Part shown: positions 35,143-47,035 of the stretch, piece after piece
How positions within the stretch are numbered: the first letter of the stretch is position 1
Layout: each line of letters starts with the position of its first letter
From: Lactarius indigo
Lineage: Eukaryota > Basidiomycota > Agaricomycetes > Russulales > Russulaceae
NCBI GenBank assembly: GCA_025766275.1
Contig: JAFKAC010000012.1
Location: 434,001-498,000, forward strand
Reading direction: 5' to 3'
DNA length: 64,000 nt
The notes under the pieces: generated by a model
What the model was told of the DNA's origin: nothing
Database searches by the model: none
The model's input: only the letters and a program-made list of their open reading frames with translations
Position numbers and translations under genes: made by a program

Positions 35143-35752
35143 GTAATTGTAGTTTATTTTCTACAAAATCCAGGGAGAGGCGCTCGGGCCACCCGGAATG
35201 AGACCCACTTAATTTTTCGAGTAGAAAAGATTCAAGTTGGGTCAATTACATGCATTCAGAACTAGTGTCGTCGCCATCGCCCTCCCTACCACCGAGATGA
35301 TCACCCCCAGCGCCGTTGTCTTCATCGCTGCTGCTGTCGTGCCAGTCCGGTCATCCTCGTTGTCGATGCTGGTGCTGTGGTGATTGCTTTATTCGACTCA
35401 AACGGCCCAGGCAGACTGTCTTCTGCACTTCACACACAAGAAGGGTAAAATGCGGGGAACGATAATATTAAACGAAGAACTGAGGCCCTCATATTTCGTA
35501 GCTAAGCAGTGTCGAAAACACGAGTTGATATATATACAGAGAGCAAATTGAACGTAATTTTGATGCAGATTGAGGCCACATGTTGGTAGTGCGGTGGCGA
35601 GCTGTGTCATGTGTCTCGTAGCAAATCTGGTGGCGGGGAGAGGACGGTAAGATGTGCGGAAGGCGAAGGCATGTAGAAGATGAGACGTGAGCACGTAGCA
35701 TAGGAACGGAGAACATTTGCTTACATTGTGTATGATATCCATCCTCGAGGAA
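35143..35752. other. Element interior between the left CTAG array and the membrane-protein gene
   Basis: No gene recognised; 3' flank of the minus-strand gene. Confidence 0.3.
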
Positions 35753-37840
35753 TCATGAGCCGGTGAAGTACACCGGTTTCGGAACTTTGGGATCCAAGCC
35801 TTCGTCATAGCCAGATTTGTTCCGCCCGAAGTCCAAAGTGGTGGGACGGTACGCGGAGAGAAAGATACCTGCTCCACTCGACGGCCCACTGATAACTCGG
35901 ATGGAAGATACGTCGTACGCGTTATCCAGCTCCAAGTTTCCTGGGATTGACCGGCCACGGAGGTAATCCCGACTGTTCAATCTGGATGTGGATTCAGTCA
36001 GAAGCCAAATCCTGAAAACGCATTAGATGGTCTCCTCACAGGGCGAGCAAGGAGTTCACATAGCCTAAGGGACAATATCAACTGTTTGATCAGTTGACCA
36101 TCTCTGTACCTGAGACTACGATAAACGTACACCTACTCATCACCCAGAAAAAGGCCAGCCACGTCAGAGAGGAAGGTGAAACTACAAACTGATTATAAAA
36201 TGAGAGACTTAAAATGGGAGATTGCAATGGAAATCTCTTACGCTGACCGTCATAGCGGTACCAAGGATGCTACTTGAGTCAGTGTCGGGTCATTGACGAA
36301 CGAAGCTAAGGAACTCACCCCGTCAGTAAGCCGGAATTGATGCTGTAAGCCATCAAGGTAGTAATGGTGGAATCGGTTCTGTGCACGAACGTCAGCTAGT
36401 TCCATGACGTCGTGTCAAAAGGACGGGCTTGCCTCGCGAACCCGGTCTTCCTGTGGTAGAGGGACCGGCACGTTGCTGCTGCAACCAATAGGTCCGCCAG
36501 AGCGCCTGCAGCCATCCCTGAGCACGAAATCCACTATCGAGCTGTCAGCGCGTGTAGATATGGTATGGGCAGGGACCTACAGTCAAGGCGTGAAAAGCGG
36601 AGAACCGCTTGAGAACAGCCCTAAAAATGGGTCTCAATTTATTTGACATGCCCGAGAAGGGGCCGTACCTACTCTTTCATGGTGAAAACTAACAAGCAGG
36701 AATTTTAAGTCATTCACGGGCAAAACGGCGAACGCAAAGTAAGACACGAAGCAAGTAACTCACAAATCCCGAAGACTATGGAGATGCGAGTGAAGACAAT
36801 CTAAGAGGGATAGCCAGAGCACCTACAGGAAGCGATAGCAACTAACACCACCTGCGGAACTACGTTCAGTGGTGCTTCGGTGAGTCAACTATTATAACTT
36901 ACGATGATGATCGGGCAGATAATACTTTGACTCACTGGTAGAAATAGAAAGTCAATCGTAGATCGGAAGCAAAGTGAATGACAAAACGTACAAATGTAGA
37001 CCCGTCTTGCATAATAACTAAGCTGCGTCAACAAATAGTGAGTAGAGACAAAGATAAAATGACAAACAACTCCACGGAAGCGCCGACGATGATCTATGAC
37101 GACCTTCAGTAAGTACGTGACAGATAACTGAGTGTATAACGTACACTTATAATGATCTGAAACTATGTGAGGCGGCGGTGGCATCGGACGCGGTGTGAGT
37201 GGCTATGGAAATAAGACTTCTGGGGTCACGTACACTCATGACCCTGAGGTACGAATCAGACACGACTCAGCTTGCGACTCAGCTCAGCCCCAAAGTGATT
37301 GACTCACCATGTACTAGAGCGCAGGTTTTCGACATTGCCGAGGTTCAAAATGAGGTACCTACTATAATGAGCGTATATAGGACGGAGTACGTATTGCCAT
37401 CTCACCAGTAGATCACATAAGCGCATAGGACAGTGTGAAAACCATCCATGATTCTAATCAAGACATCAAAACATGGACAAGCTAGAACTCGAGTAACATT
37501 ACGCACGTTACGAATGCAATGAAAAACCTGAGTAGCTTTGGGTCTTTATTCCGGTAGTGCCTGGGACCGATCAGTTTGTTGTGTGCGGAGATAATGACTA
37601 GTTACCAGAAGTACGTCCATCTACAAAAGTGGGAAATTTGGCAAGTTAGCATTCGAAAGGATATCCCGTACGCTCGGACTCACGTCTGTGCAATTGTCAA
37701 ACCAAAGAGACTACAAGAGAAATAGCTGAAGAGAAATAGCGGTGAAGCGCCCAAGTGAGAACTCACGCAGTACTGACAAGCAGGCCGATAAAAGCAGCCC
37801 CAAAGGAGCTGCGGATGTCGGCGACAGGAGAGCCAGGCAT
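35753..37840 (-). CDS. DUF6534-like seven-helix membrane protein (20 exons), transposon cargo
   Basis: Agaricomycete multipass membrane protein of unknown function. Twenty exons on the minus strand: 37840-37767, 37620-37606, 37560-37507, 37453-37406, 37358-37308, 37243-37234, 37162-37145, 37127-37104, 37022-36992, 36934-36903, 36851-36827, 36775-36764, 36688-36673, 36620-36577, 36517-36433, 36378-36319, 36269-36248, 36188-36137, 36064-36040 and 35981-35753. Phases close to 308 aa. Seen in order: SSFGAAFIGLLVSTAWTYFW; HYRNKDPKLLRFF; DGFHTVLCAYVIYWYLILN; VTYLLKLSYYARRVYILS; VVLVAIASFFGIFFTMKE; GMAAGALADLLVAAATCRSL; RKTGFARTDSTITTLMAYSI, then NSGLLTG; NSLLALLNSRDYLRGR, the family's C-terminal signature. 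Exons 6 and 12 are only 10 and 12 nt. One donor (exon 15) is GC. No lesion seen. Confidence 0.82.
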
Positions 37841-38847
37841 GTTCTGCAGTTGTGTTTTCGAGCTGAGGAATACCCCGTCCTGAAAAGTTTGACAATAGAT
37901 AAAGGAGGGCTAAGGGGGAAAGAATCGGAAAAATACTTGCGACGAACATGAACTTGAATCGGCGCTGATGGCCGAGAAAGGCGGACATTGGTCATGTGAC
38001 TCTGAAACGTCCGAGGGTTGAGAGAACACGAGAACGAGTAACGAAGAGTGCTGAAGCGAAGGTGCCGAAATATATAGACAAGATGCGAAGACGAGGGGGC
38101 GAAGCGAGATAACGTAGACATCCGAGTGTACCAGAGAGCACGTGTAGAATTGACATGGCCACCAGAGGATTGGCGTTACAGACTTACAGTGGTCTTGCCT
38201 TGATCGACGATACACCAAGACTTGTTCGAGTAAGTGTCATCGCAGGTGATCGATGGAGGCATGAATGCCTAAATCCTAAAGGAACGAATCAGGTGGTAGG
38301 ACGAGCATGTGAAGGAAGAGATACCACGATATGCAAAGTGGTAACCAGCAGTAGCGAGAGCAGCGGGCAGCAGCCCAGAGGGTGAGCGGCAGGTGGTAGA
38401 TCACGGGTGGTGAAGGGGAAGAGTGTGGGGTAGAAAATGGGTGAGAAACGGTGCTAGAGTGGGCAGGAAGATGGCGGGATGCGAGGGTGGTGATTCCATA
38501 GTTCAAGTTCCGGTGAGAGGGAGAGGGCAGGCGTGGATCATGGGCGAGAAAGCCACGTGCAAGCAGTTACGCCGGCGCAGTTCGCTTGCCGATCTTGACA
38601 ATCATAATCTTGATCGTAATCCCGATTTTCAGCAGTCTAACGAGCAATTTAATTTTAATTACATAGCCGACTCCTGATTAGCCAACTCGAACGGTATTAG
38701 CCGGTTTCACTTCGCGACTCTTTGTGTCGCTCTCACTTGTAATTCTCACTTGTACTAATGCCAAACGCTAGCACCTGCAGTGAATTCGACTTGGGCCATA
38801 TTTAATATGAACCCTTTGGCTTGCTCGGTGCGTGCTATTCCACTTCC

Positions 38848-41800
38848 ATGCTTCCATGCCCCCACCCAGGTTGTGTTTTAACTTTCAGCAGTCAGCATGG
38901 GCGTACGCGCCATTTCCGCGCCACCCACGAGGTCACCAATGGCCGTCCAATTGGTGTGGGGAATATTGCGGGCTCATCGCATTTGAGGAAGGAGCATCCT
39001 CATTTGACAGGTATGTACGCCCTCGGTGTCCACGCTCTTATCTGTACTGCTAATACGTCGAGAAGCCCTCCCCTGTGACTCGGATGGCAACTTTTTGCCA
39101 CCAGGTGCGCCACCACAACCCCGGGAAAGTGCATCAGAAGGGGGCTGGGCGCCCTTTGAAAATGGGGTTCAATTCCACTTAGCCGATCTTCTATACCGTC
39201 GTGCAGAAGTTTCTGCCACAAATATCGACGACCTTCTCCGGCTATGGAACGAATCTATGGCTGGCTCTGATACCCCTGCGCCGTTCGAGAGCCACGAACA
39301 CATGTACAGACTCATCGACTCCTCTGTACATGGCGACATTCCTTGGCAGTGTCTGGTGACGACAATCCCAGAAGACGTCAATGAAACTTCCCCCACCTGG
39401 ATGCGGACAGCTTACGAAGTGTGGTATCGCGACTCGGATGCTGTTGTATCTGCGATGCTTGGGAACCCTGATTTCCAAGGTCAATTTGATCTCTGCCCGT
39501 ATATTGACGTTAACGCGGATGGGACACGCCGCTGGTGGAGCAACATAATGTCGGGGAACATCGCTTGGAGGCGTAGTGTAAGTCAATTTATCCATGTCCC
39601 CCAGCAAAGTGTATTGACATGTATGGACAAGGACGACATCTTCGCGGCCAACCCAGGGACAAAGGGGGCGATGTATTGCCCTATCATCCTTGGGAGTGAC
39701 AAGACGACAGTATCAGTAGCAACTGGATATGTCGAGTACCATCCCTTGTACATATCAATCGGTAATCCCCACAACACTGTCCGACGCGCGCATCGGAATG
39801 CCGTCATTCCGATTGCATTCCTCGCTGTTCCAAAGTGTATGTCTCCTCAAGTTTTCTTGCCGAGCTATGCCCTCTAACGAACACGATCCTTCGGACGTTT
39901 CAGGTGACCGCCGATATGACAAGTCCAAAATTTTCTGGGTCTTCAAACGACGGTTGTACCATGCGTCTATTTCTGCTGTTCTCGCTTCACTACGGCCAGG
40001 GATGACTGCTCCCGTTATCCGCAGATGTCCAGATGGACATTTCAGACGGGTCATTTATGACATCATAGCGTTCATTGCCGATTACCCCGAGCAAGTGATG
40101 CTCACAGGTATCGTTTCAGGCTGGTGCCCTAAGTAAGCTCCATATACTTCTGCGTGCGTAACATGACTCAATTACTACACGCTTCCAGATGCACCGCAGT
40201 TCCAGGCGACATGGAGGCATATGCCATACGCCGCACACCGAGACACACGGAGGTCGTGAGGAACGTTCTCGACTCCGAATCACTCTGGGTTACATACGGG
40301 CTTGATAGCAATATCGTGGTATGCCCCTGCATGCAAGCGCATGACCCTGCTGCCAGTACCACCAGTATACTCACCCTCAACTCATTTGTAGCCATTCGCA
40401 TTCGATTTTCCACGTGCTGACATCTATGAGATGATGTCGCCAGATCTGTTGCACCAACTCATCAAGGGGATCTTCAAGGACCACCTAGTTACTTGGGTGT
40501 GTAGATACCTGGTAGCGCATCATGGTATAGGCCGAGCAAATGCTATACTGGACGACATAGATCGACGGTATGTGACCTATACACGCAGCCAATTCACTAA
40601 TCCAACTGGATAAAAGTATTTCTGTAGTGCCCCCTTTCCCCGGCCTCTGCAGATTCCCTCATGGCCGGCGTTTCAAGCAGTGGACGGGCGACGATTCCAA
40701 GGCCCTCATGAAAGTCTACCTCCCTGCCATTGTTGGTTACGTTCCAGAGGATGTCCTTTTGTGTCTCACCGCATTCATGGACGCGTGCTACATTGCTCGG
40801 CGCCAGTGTATCGATTCGGAGGCTTTGAACGCCTTCAACGGTGCTCTGGACAAATTCAGGCAACTTCGTGAGATATTCCGGACTTCGGGTGTCAGGCCTA
40901 AGGGATTCTCACTCCCAAGGCAGCACTCAATTTTCCATTACCGGCGCATGATTGAAGACTTTGGCGCGCCAGGCGGACTGTGTTCTTCCATCACAGAATC
41001 CCGCCATATTACAGCGGTCAAGAAACCGTGGCGCCGATCGAATCGATACGAGGCATTGGGCCAAATGCTCCTGATCAATCAGCGGCTTGACAAACTCACT
41101 GCCATGCGCAGCTACTTCACTGCGGCTGGCTTGTTACCGGGTGGGCACACTGTTGCGTCTGGCACCTCTCAGGCCGCCCACCCTCCCCATTTTCCACCTG
41201 ATGGGGACGGCGCCTCTCAAGCCCACCACTCCCCACACATTCCGTCTGGTGGGGATAATGAAGATGACGACGGGGGGCCTGTGGAGGATGACATCCTTGG
41301 GCACGTTGTATTGGCCCGGACTCCAGGTATGTCAAACGCTTCGAATGTATGGCCTCTATCTGACTCCAGGAAGCCCCCGACTATCCGAAGGACATAGAAG
41401 AACTTTCTTATCACATAGAGGAGCCCGACCTACATTACATGACTTGAAAATGTATTTCCCTTCAGCTAGGTGTCACACCAGATGAGATACCTCCATTAAA
41501 CTGCAAGGTATCGGTCTTCCACTCGGCGGTCGCCACATTTTACTCTCCGAGCGACCCCTGTGGTACATGGGGCATGCGGCGTGAACGTATCCGTTCAACT
41601 CCATCATGGCGAGGACGTGAGCCACGTCGTGACTGCGCCTTCATCGTCGAGGATGACGCCAAGCCGGGGATGTTGGGGATGACTGTCGTACGAATACAGC
41701 TGTTTTTTTCTATTGCTTACGAAGGTGTATACTATCCCTGTGCACTCGTTGAGTGGTTCACGAAGGTGGGAAACGACCGAGTGACGGGGCTTTGGGTGGT

Positions 41801-41999
41801 GCGCCCTGATATCACGCGTGGAAAGCGAGACAGGACTGTTGTGCACCTGGACTCCCTTCTGAGGGCAGCCCACCTCATTCCAGTCTACGGAAATAGGGAG
41901 ATTCCAAAGGACTTTCATTACACGTATTCACTAGATAGTTTCAAAGCATATTACGTTAACAAGTATATAGACCACCACGCAAATGAGATCGCGTTCTAG
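38848..41999 (+). CDS. Plavaka-type transposase, one in-frame TGA
   Basis: DDE-type transposase of the Plavaka/CMC group, abundant in mushrooms. Exons 38848-39010, 39066-39836, 39904-40132, 40189-40318, 40392-40567, 40617-41326 and 41374-41999 (935 codons). An N-terminal Zn finger (CPHPGC...HFRATH) is followed by CDSDGNFLPPGAPPQPRE, then RTAYEVWYRDSDAVVSAMLG, FQGQFDLCPYIDV, VTGYVEYHPLYISIGN-like residues, DRRYDKSKIFWVFKRRLYH, ADIYEMMSPDLLHQLIKG, VVPPFPGLCRFPHG, RFKQWTGDDSKALMKVYLP and SITESRHITAVKKPWRRS. The C-terminal domain begins LGVTPDEIPPLNCKVSVFHS. The only lesion is TGA at 41445-41447 (after EEPDLHYMT), with the frame open on both sides. No donor exists for an intron there, so it is probably CGA to TGA. 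The element may be newly non-autonomous. Confidence 0.85.
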
Positions 42000-42489
42000 A
42001 ATAGAGATCTAGCAATACTGTTATGTGCACAGGCCGGTGCACGGTGATCGTGCAAGTGCGATGTCCAGCTAAGTCCGTGTTGTCGGGACCTGCGTAAGCC
42101 TGAGTGTTCAAGCGAAATACTTTGATTAAATGTGCACCGCACAACCGATTGTGCCCGAGTCTCTTCAAGTTCCCTGGAGACACAATGCTGGTGTTTCAGG
42201 GAAATCGAAGTAAATGTCGTACTACTGGCTCAGGCCAGAAGCAGCGCTTCCTGTGAAACGGTGTACGACACGCGGATGAAACAAATAGCTAAAACTGAAT
42301 TTGCGGCACGGTAATTCCAGTGGACCTAATGCGTGGGTGGTAACAACCTTGCGTTTCACTGGGATATGAAAAAAAAAAAAAACCTATGAAATGAGAATCA
42401 ATAATAGATACTAAGGACAGACAGACCTCCTTTTCGTGCCCTCTTTCCCACTTCTCTCGTTCTCTCTCCGAGCCCAAGTGTCATCCGAT

Positions 42490-44888
42490 ATGCCTGTCAT
42501 TACACGCCCATCTAATGCAGACGCACACCCTGGTCTACCGGACAAAAGACCACAAAAACGTTCCAAAAAGCAAGTAGAAGACGATAAGGCTCGAGCGAAG
42601 GAAATGGCAATTACCACCAAAAAGCAAGCCGAGGCAAGGCACCGTGAAGCCATCGCAGAGATCGCAACCGTGGAAGATTCAATAGAACAAGAGGAAGTAT
42701 ATCTCCAGGAGCATTCAATCAGGCCAGATCTTGGTCGTCGTTCCAAGTCATCAGAGGTGTTGACTTTGAGGATCCCAAGAAGAGGGTCGCCCAGAGCTTC
42801 AGCCACGCCCAGAGGTTCGGCCACACCTAGAGGTCCAGCCACGCCCAGGGGTTCAGCCACACCCAGACGTTCGGTCACACCCAGACGTTCAGCCACGCCC
42901 ATGGGATACGAAACCGAAGATGAATCAGGGTAAGTCCAAGTCATAATTGGTCCCTACTCTGCTACCATCTGATGCGACTAGCGATGCTACCCCTGCTGAC
43001 CTGGGGGACACAATGGACGACGATGTTGTGAGCAGCCCGATAGCGTCAACGGTCTGCGACTTGAACTTGTCCATCTCTGGGGACGGATCGGACGAGTTCC
43101 AGCCAGAGTCCCAGGACGACCCAGGGTTTGAGAGTGGAGGTGAAGAAATGGAAGATATTGAGATGACCAACGACGCTGCACTAAGTGCCAGTGCCAGTGG
43201 ATACGCGGCAAGAAAAAAGGCCGAGGTAGGCTACCCACCGAGCAGTCTCTGCCCCCATCACGATAGTCATCTGGATCTGCAGAAAGTGAGGCTCAGTAGT
43301 CGTCCGGACCCACAAAAAGAGAGGCTCGAATCGCTGAGGTCTGACGTCAGTGCTGCACGCACTATCCCTCCAAGCCGCGCTCAAGTCGCCTCATCAAACA
43401 AGAAAAAAGAGGAGCCTCATAAAGGCCTCAAACGGTGCAATGCTGTCCTTGTGGGGGGATTCAATGCTGATTGGAAAGTGAAGGTGAAGCGATGTAAGCA
43501 GTTGTTCGCATTCTGCCGGTAGACCTAAATTCAAAGAACTTTCCAGCCTCTCGTACTGGAGGGAGTCGTGCCTCGAGAAATGCCAATGCCAAGCGCAGTG
43601 TAAGCCACGATGGCTTCGTCCAAGGAGATTCCCACGATGATGAGCCCGATGAAGCCCTCGAAGAACGCGCCAAGGCCGGTAAGAACGCAACAAGTTCGCG
43701 AGTGGTGGGAAGCAGTGGTTCACATCAAGCACAGACCACGGAAGAAGTGAGTCAGAGTCATTAAGTTTCACTAGCCCATAATAACAATACAAGACGAGGG
43801 TAAACCTGAAACGAGTTGCCGCCATGATGAGCACCGGACGTGCGGCCCCGAGCCCCCCGTCGGAGGACAGGGACCGGAAGCGTCCACGTAAGCAAAGGTA
43901 CTCGCTTGTGGACTTGCCCTTTCCTCGCGGCGGCAGGGACCTTCATATCTGGCGGAGAGTTTTCATTCCTTCGTTGCTCGGCTGGGCGGGAACTCAAGAA
44001 GATCCGTTTGGCGCAAATTGCCAAATGGAAGGTGAGATTGTGCATCTCTGGAAGCACATATTCCCCTCCATCGTATTCGATCAAGGCTCTCGCAATCATG
44101 AGATTGTACTGAATGTGGTACGTCAATTCAAGGACTCACCCTGTCAATTAAGCCATTTTCTAGTGTGATAGCGTTCTCAACAACTGGCGCAGCGACATGG
44201 GAAAAGCTGGACACCGCGCAGTTACCGATCTCTGGCAGGGTGACTTTACCGAATTCGCCTCGGCAGAGGATCGTGCAGAGTACGTCTCAGATGCACTGAT
44301 GAACTTGCGTTTCGTGTACAAGTACCCGGATGAAACAGTGAGTTTCACTCCCTCAGATAACCGGGATCTGTCCTGAATTGAAGGTCTTGTAGAATGGGCG
44401 AGGTGCATTCTGCTCGGACTTGATCTCAAAGGTGTATGCAAAGCACCTTCGAAAGATATCACCTGAGGGTGGGAGGTACGGCCCTCAGATAGGTGGGCTT
44501 GCCCTTGCAACAGTTGCGGTATGCCGCATTTCTTTACCGCTTTACTTCCCTGGCCCGGAACCTTACACTCTACTAGGTTGAACGCGCTCTCACTCTCTTC
44601 AAGACGGGCGAAGATATATCGAAGGTCAATAACAACGTCAATAGCGGAAGAGGGGCCACCCATACTTCGGGCCACAGCTTCAAGGACAGTCTCTGGGGCA
44701 GGAGGGCACGCGCACTTGTGAAGTCGGCCGAACGGCTCAAGGATTCTAACTGGGCAGAGATACATGACAACGCCTCTCGTTATTTGCAAGGGGTTGACCA
44801 TGACCATGACGAAGAAAATGGAGAGGATTGTGGAGGTGTTGAGGCCGAAGCAGTGAGCCAGCATGCCGAGATCGAAATAGATTGGTGA
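42490..44888 (+). CDS. Unknown 703-aa protein inside the transposon
   Basis: Not recognised with confidence. Exons 42490-42929, 42982-43493, 43523-43746, 43794-44117, 44164-44337, 44393-44518 and 44577-44888, all phases closing, 703 aa. It begins MPVITRPSNADAHPGLPDKR, then a Lys/Arg/Glu-rich probable coiled coil. Next is a run of hexapeptides of the type SATPRG/R (about 42796-42900), then an acidic stretch with DLGDTMDDDVV. A second basic region follows. The folded C-terminal part contains FIPSLLGWAGTQEDPFG, LWKHIFPSIVFD, VLNNWRSDMGKAGHRAVTDL, YVSDALMNLRFVY and GGLALATVAVERALTLFKTG. Similar proteins are common in mushroom genomes, by memory only. Position 490 bp behind the transposase and the basic/acidic make-up suggest a DNA-binding helper, but this is inference. 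Confidence 0.75.
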
Positions 44889-45268
44889 GTCCATAAGTTG
44901 CCAACCCGACGTACCTACATACTCATGGGGTACTGAGACAGATAGACTTGGTTGCGGACACGGGTTGGGAATATGCTTAGACGATATGTATTTCCGGCAC
45001 GCAAAGTGCACGTTTTGCACACATCTTTATATCACTTTATCGTTGTCCGTTCTTCTGTCTACTATGTGTCGTATGGTGGTGCGCGGCTTTCCCGTGTTCA
45101 CGGATAGACATTGTGATGTGGTGTACGTGAATGGCAGGAATAGGGGGAGGTAGCAACCAAACATCATGTGTCGATAGTACCGCTTTTCTCGTAAATATAC
45201 AGTGCTTTTCCTGCAGTGCCATTTGTCGAACAACCTGTATTATATTCCGGGCCATTAAACTACCCATA
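44889..45268. other. Element interior 3' of the 703-aa gene
   Basis: No gene recognised. A donor-like ggtgagtcc overlaps the stop of the preceding gene, so an extra terminal exon cannot be excluded. Confidence 0.3.
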
Positions 45269-45547
45269 CTAGAATTACTAGTGCTAGTCAGTGGCTCTAG
45301 AGCTAGGGATAAACAATTGCTAGACGGTGTAACTAGATTTTGGGACAGGAACTAGTAGCGGCCAGAAAATCTAGATCTGGGGACAGCAACTAGGTCTAGG
45401 CGTATTTAATATACCTAGGAATGTATCTAGGTACCAATTATGGGAACTAGATCTAGGCATAGCTAACTAGCATCAGCAGACATGCCGTGCCCTAGGTCGA
45501 AAGTAGAGCACTAGCGGGACTAGCGGGACAAGCTCTAGTTCTGCTAG
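45269..45547. repeat. Right subterminal CTAG-rich array
   Basis: Twenty-one CTAG in about 280 bp, many as aaCTAGatCTAGg or gaCTAGcggg. Density drops abruptly at the terminal repeat. Confidence 0.85.
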
Positions 45548-45557
45548 TGACTTTCAG

Positions 45558-45568
45558 TCTTGCTGATG
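45558..45568 (-). repeat. Right terminal inverted repeat
   Basis: TCTTGCTGATG, exact complement of the left end, followed by the CT target duplication. Confidence 0.85.
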
Positions 45569-46345
45569 CTTCTCCAGGCCACGTGTAAAGTTTCTCGAAC
45601 ATCAAAGTCTTCCACTAAGGCCGAGGGATCACGGAAGCTGAGGAAATACAAACGGGTCATTCAGTTTTGGGTCGAGCCGCGCAGAGGTTACCTCGGGCTG
45701 CAGTTAAATTGGCTATTCGTGGATCGTGACCTACTCGAGGTAGATTCGTGCAATGCGGGTGAGCAAAGCATGCTGGTCGATTTACGACTATAAGCGGAAT
45801 TAAAAGCTTCGAGCCTTTACTCTGGTCGTCGGACACTCGGACTCCGAGGATATAGCGATTCAGTCAGTTGGATAATCCCTCCTTTTGGTTGTTCACAGAA
45901 CAATGGTTTGAATGGTTCACCGTCACTAGCTCTTTCAGGTTCGTCTTCCATTTTCATTCCTGAAAACAATCCAATATACTACCCATGGCGAACTGAGCGC
46001 CAGCATATTACCTTCAACAATCGAGTTTACCCTTCCGGGTCACGATTGCTGAGCGACGTGCCTCTCCGGTCACCTGCTGAGGCTGTGGTCTGTCAGAGGC
46101 CCGGGCGAGCGTGAGTCCCGAGACGACAAAGAGGGCCATCACGATAGGCCTCCCTACTGTATCAGTACTGTATCAGCACTGCTACTAGGGCAGTGGATCC
46201 CTTTTCACCGCGGGGATTCTGTCGACTCTCCAGGGTGCCGGCATGGCGTATCATTATCGGGTGATGTGCGGCGGTGGGATCGAAGCATAGTAGTGAGATT
46301 CTTGCGCCTGTGTCTGCCACGCACAGCGAGCTCGACCCTGTCCTG
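45569..46345 (+). repeat. Right flank of the insertion, inverted paralog of 26.9-28.0 kb
   Basis: Reverse-complement match to about 28036-26930. Lengths differ by indels. No intact gene. Confidence 0.75.
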
Positions 46346-47035
46346 CTGAAGACTCGGATCTCTCCTATGGGCCAGACCCTGCAAATTATTTATGCGATGG
46401 AAGCCGCCCAAGTGTATGCCCAGGTCGGTAGAAATCCCAGCGCTATATATACTGGGCACGTGAAGGGCTCGGAATGTTTTGCTCCCGTGATGATGATGAT
46501 GCTACCCTTGGTAGTAGGCAATGGGAGAGTGGAAAGGGGGGTAGATGAAGGGCGTTTACCTTTTGCGATTGTTGAGTTCTGGGACAGAGTCGGGTACCGC
46601 CGCGGCTGCAAGCTCGGCCGTTCTGGGCTTCTCATGATGTTGCTGATGGCTGGTTTTGGGGTAATTTACTGCATGTTCCGCCGGCCAATTCGAGGGAAGT
46701 GCCTCAAATCACCTAAGTGGGGGGCGGCAGTTTCTGTTCTGAGTCCCTGTATTCCGCCGTAATGTGATTTCGTCACTTTGAGAGTCTCAGTAAATCGAGT
46801 CCACATCTCTGGTGACTACTACCCTGACTGGGCCTGACCCTGACAGCATCTCAGTCTGTTTGCGCGTCTATCTTCGACGCTAGCATCGCCGGTCGCCGGT
46901 CGCCGATTTCTTGCCAGGATTAGCTGACCATGAGGCGGTGTACGCCTGGTGATCTCGTTCCTCGTTCTCGTTCCTGCCTTCACCTGTAGACCTCCCCATA
47001 ACTCAGTCTCTTCCTCCGCAGTCGCCACACCTGTC
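46346..47035 (+). repeat. Upstream part of the NLR-associated segmental duplication (copy B)
   Basis: Matches about 56830-57462 (for example gtatgcccaggtcggtag at both, and the ctctggtgact...ctaccctgac block before each ATG). Probably carries the promoter of the duplicated NLR. Confidence 0.75.

Larger units (their letters stand above)
34908..45568 (+). mobile_element. 10.66-kb cargo-bearing Plavaka-type (CMC) DNA transposon
   Basis: The ends are inverted copies of CATCAGCAAGA (34908-34918; complement at 45558-45568). They are flanked by the dinucleotide CT on both sides (34906-34907 and 45569-45570). Each end is followed inwards by a dense CTAG array. Inside are a Plavaka transposase gene, a DUF6534-like membrane-protein gene in divergent orientation and a 703-aa unknown gene. 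The uninterrupted inverted paralog at 27.9-28.17 kb aligns to both flanks and breaks exactly here: it reads gaag|caca where the filled site reads gaAG|element|AGcaca. CMC-superfamily elements characteristically have short terminal repeats plus arrays of subterminal transposase-binding motifs, which fits. Known facts end there; the cargo interpretation is inference. Confidence 0.88.
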
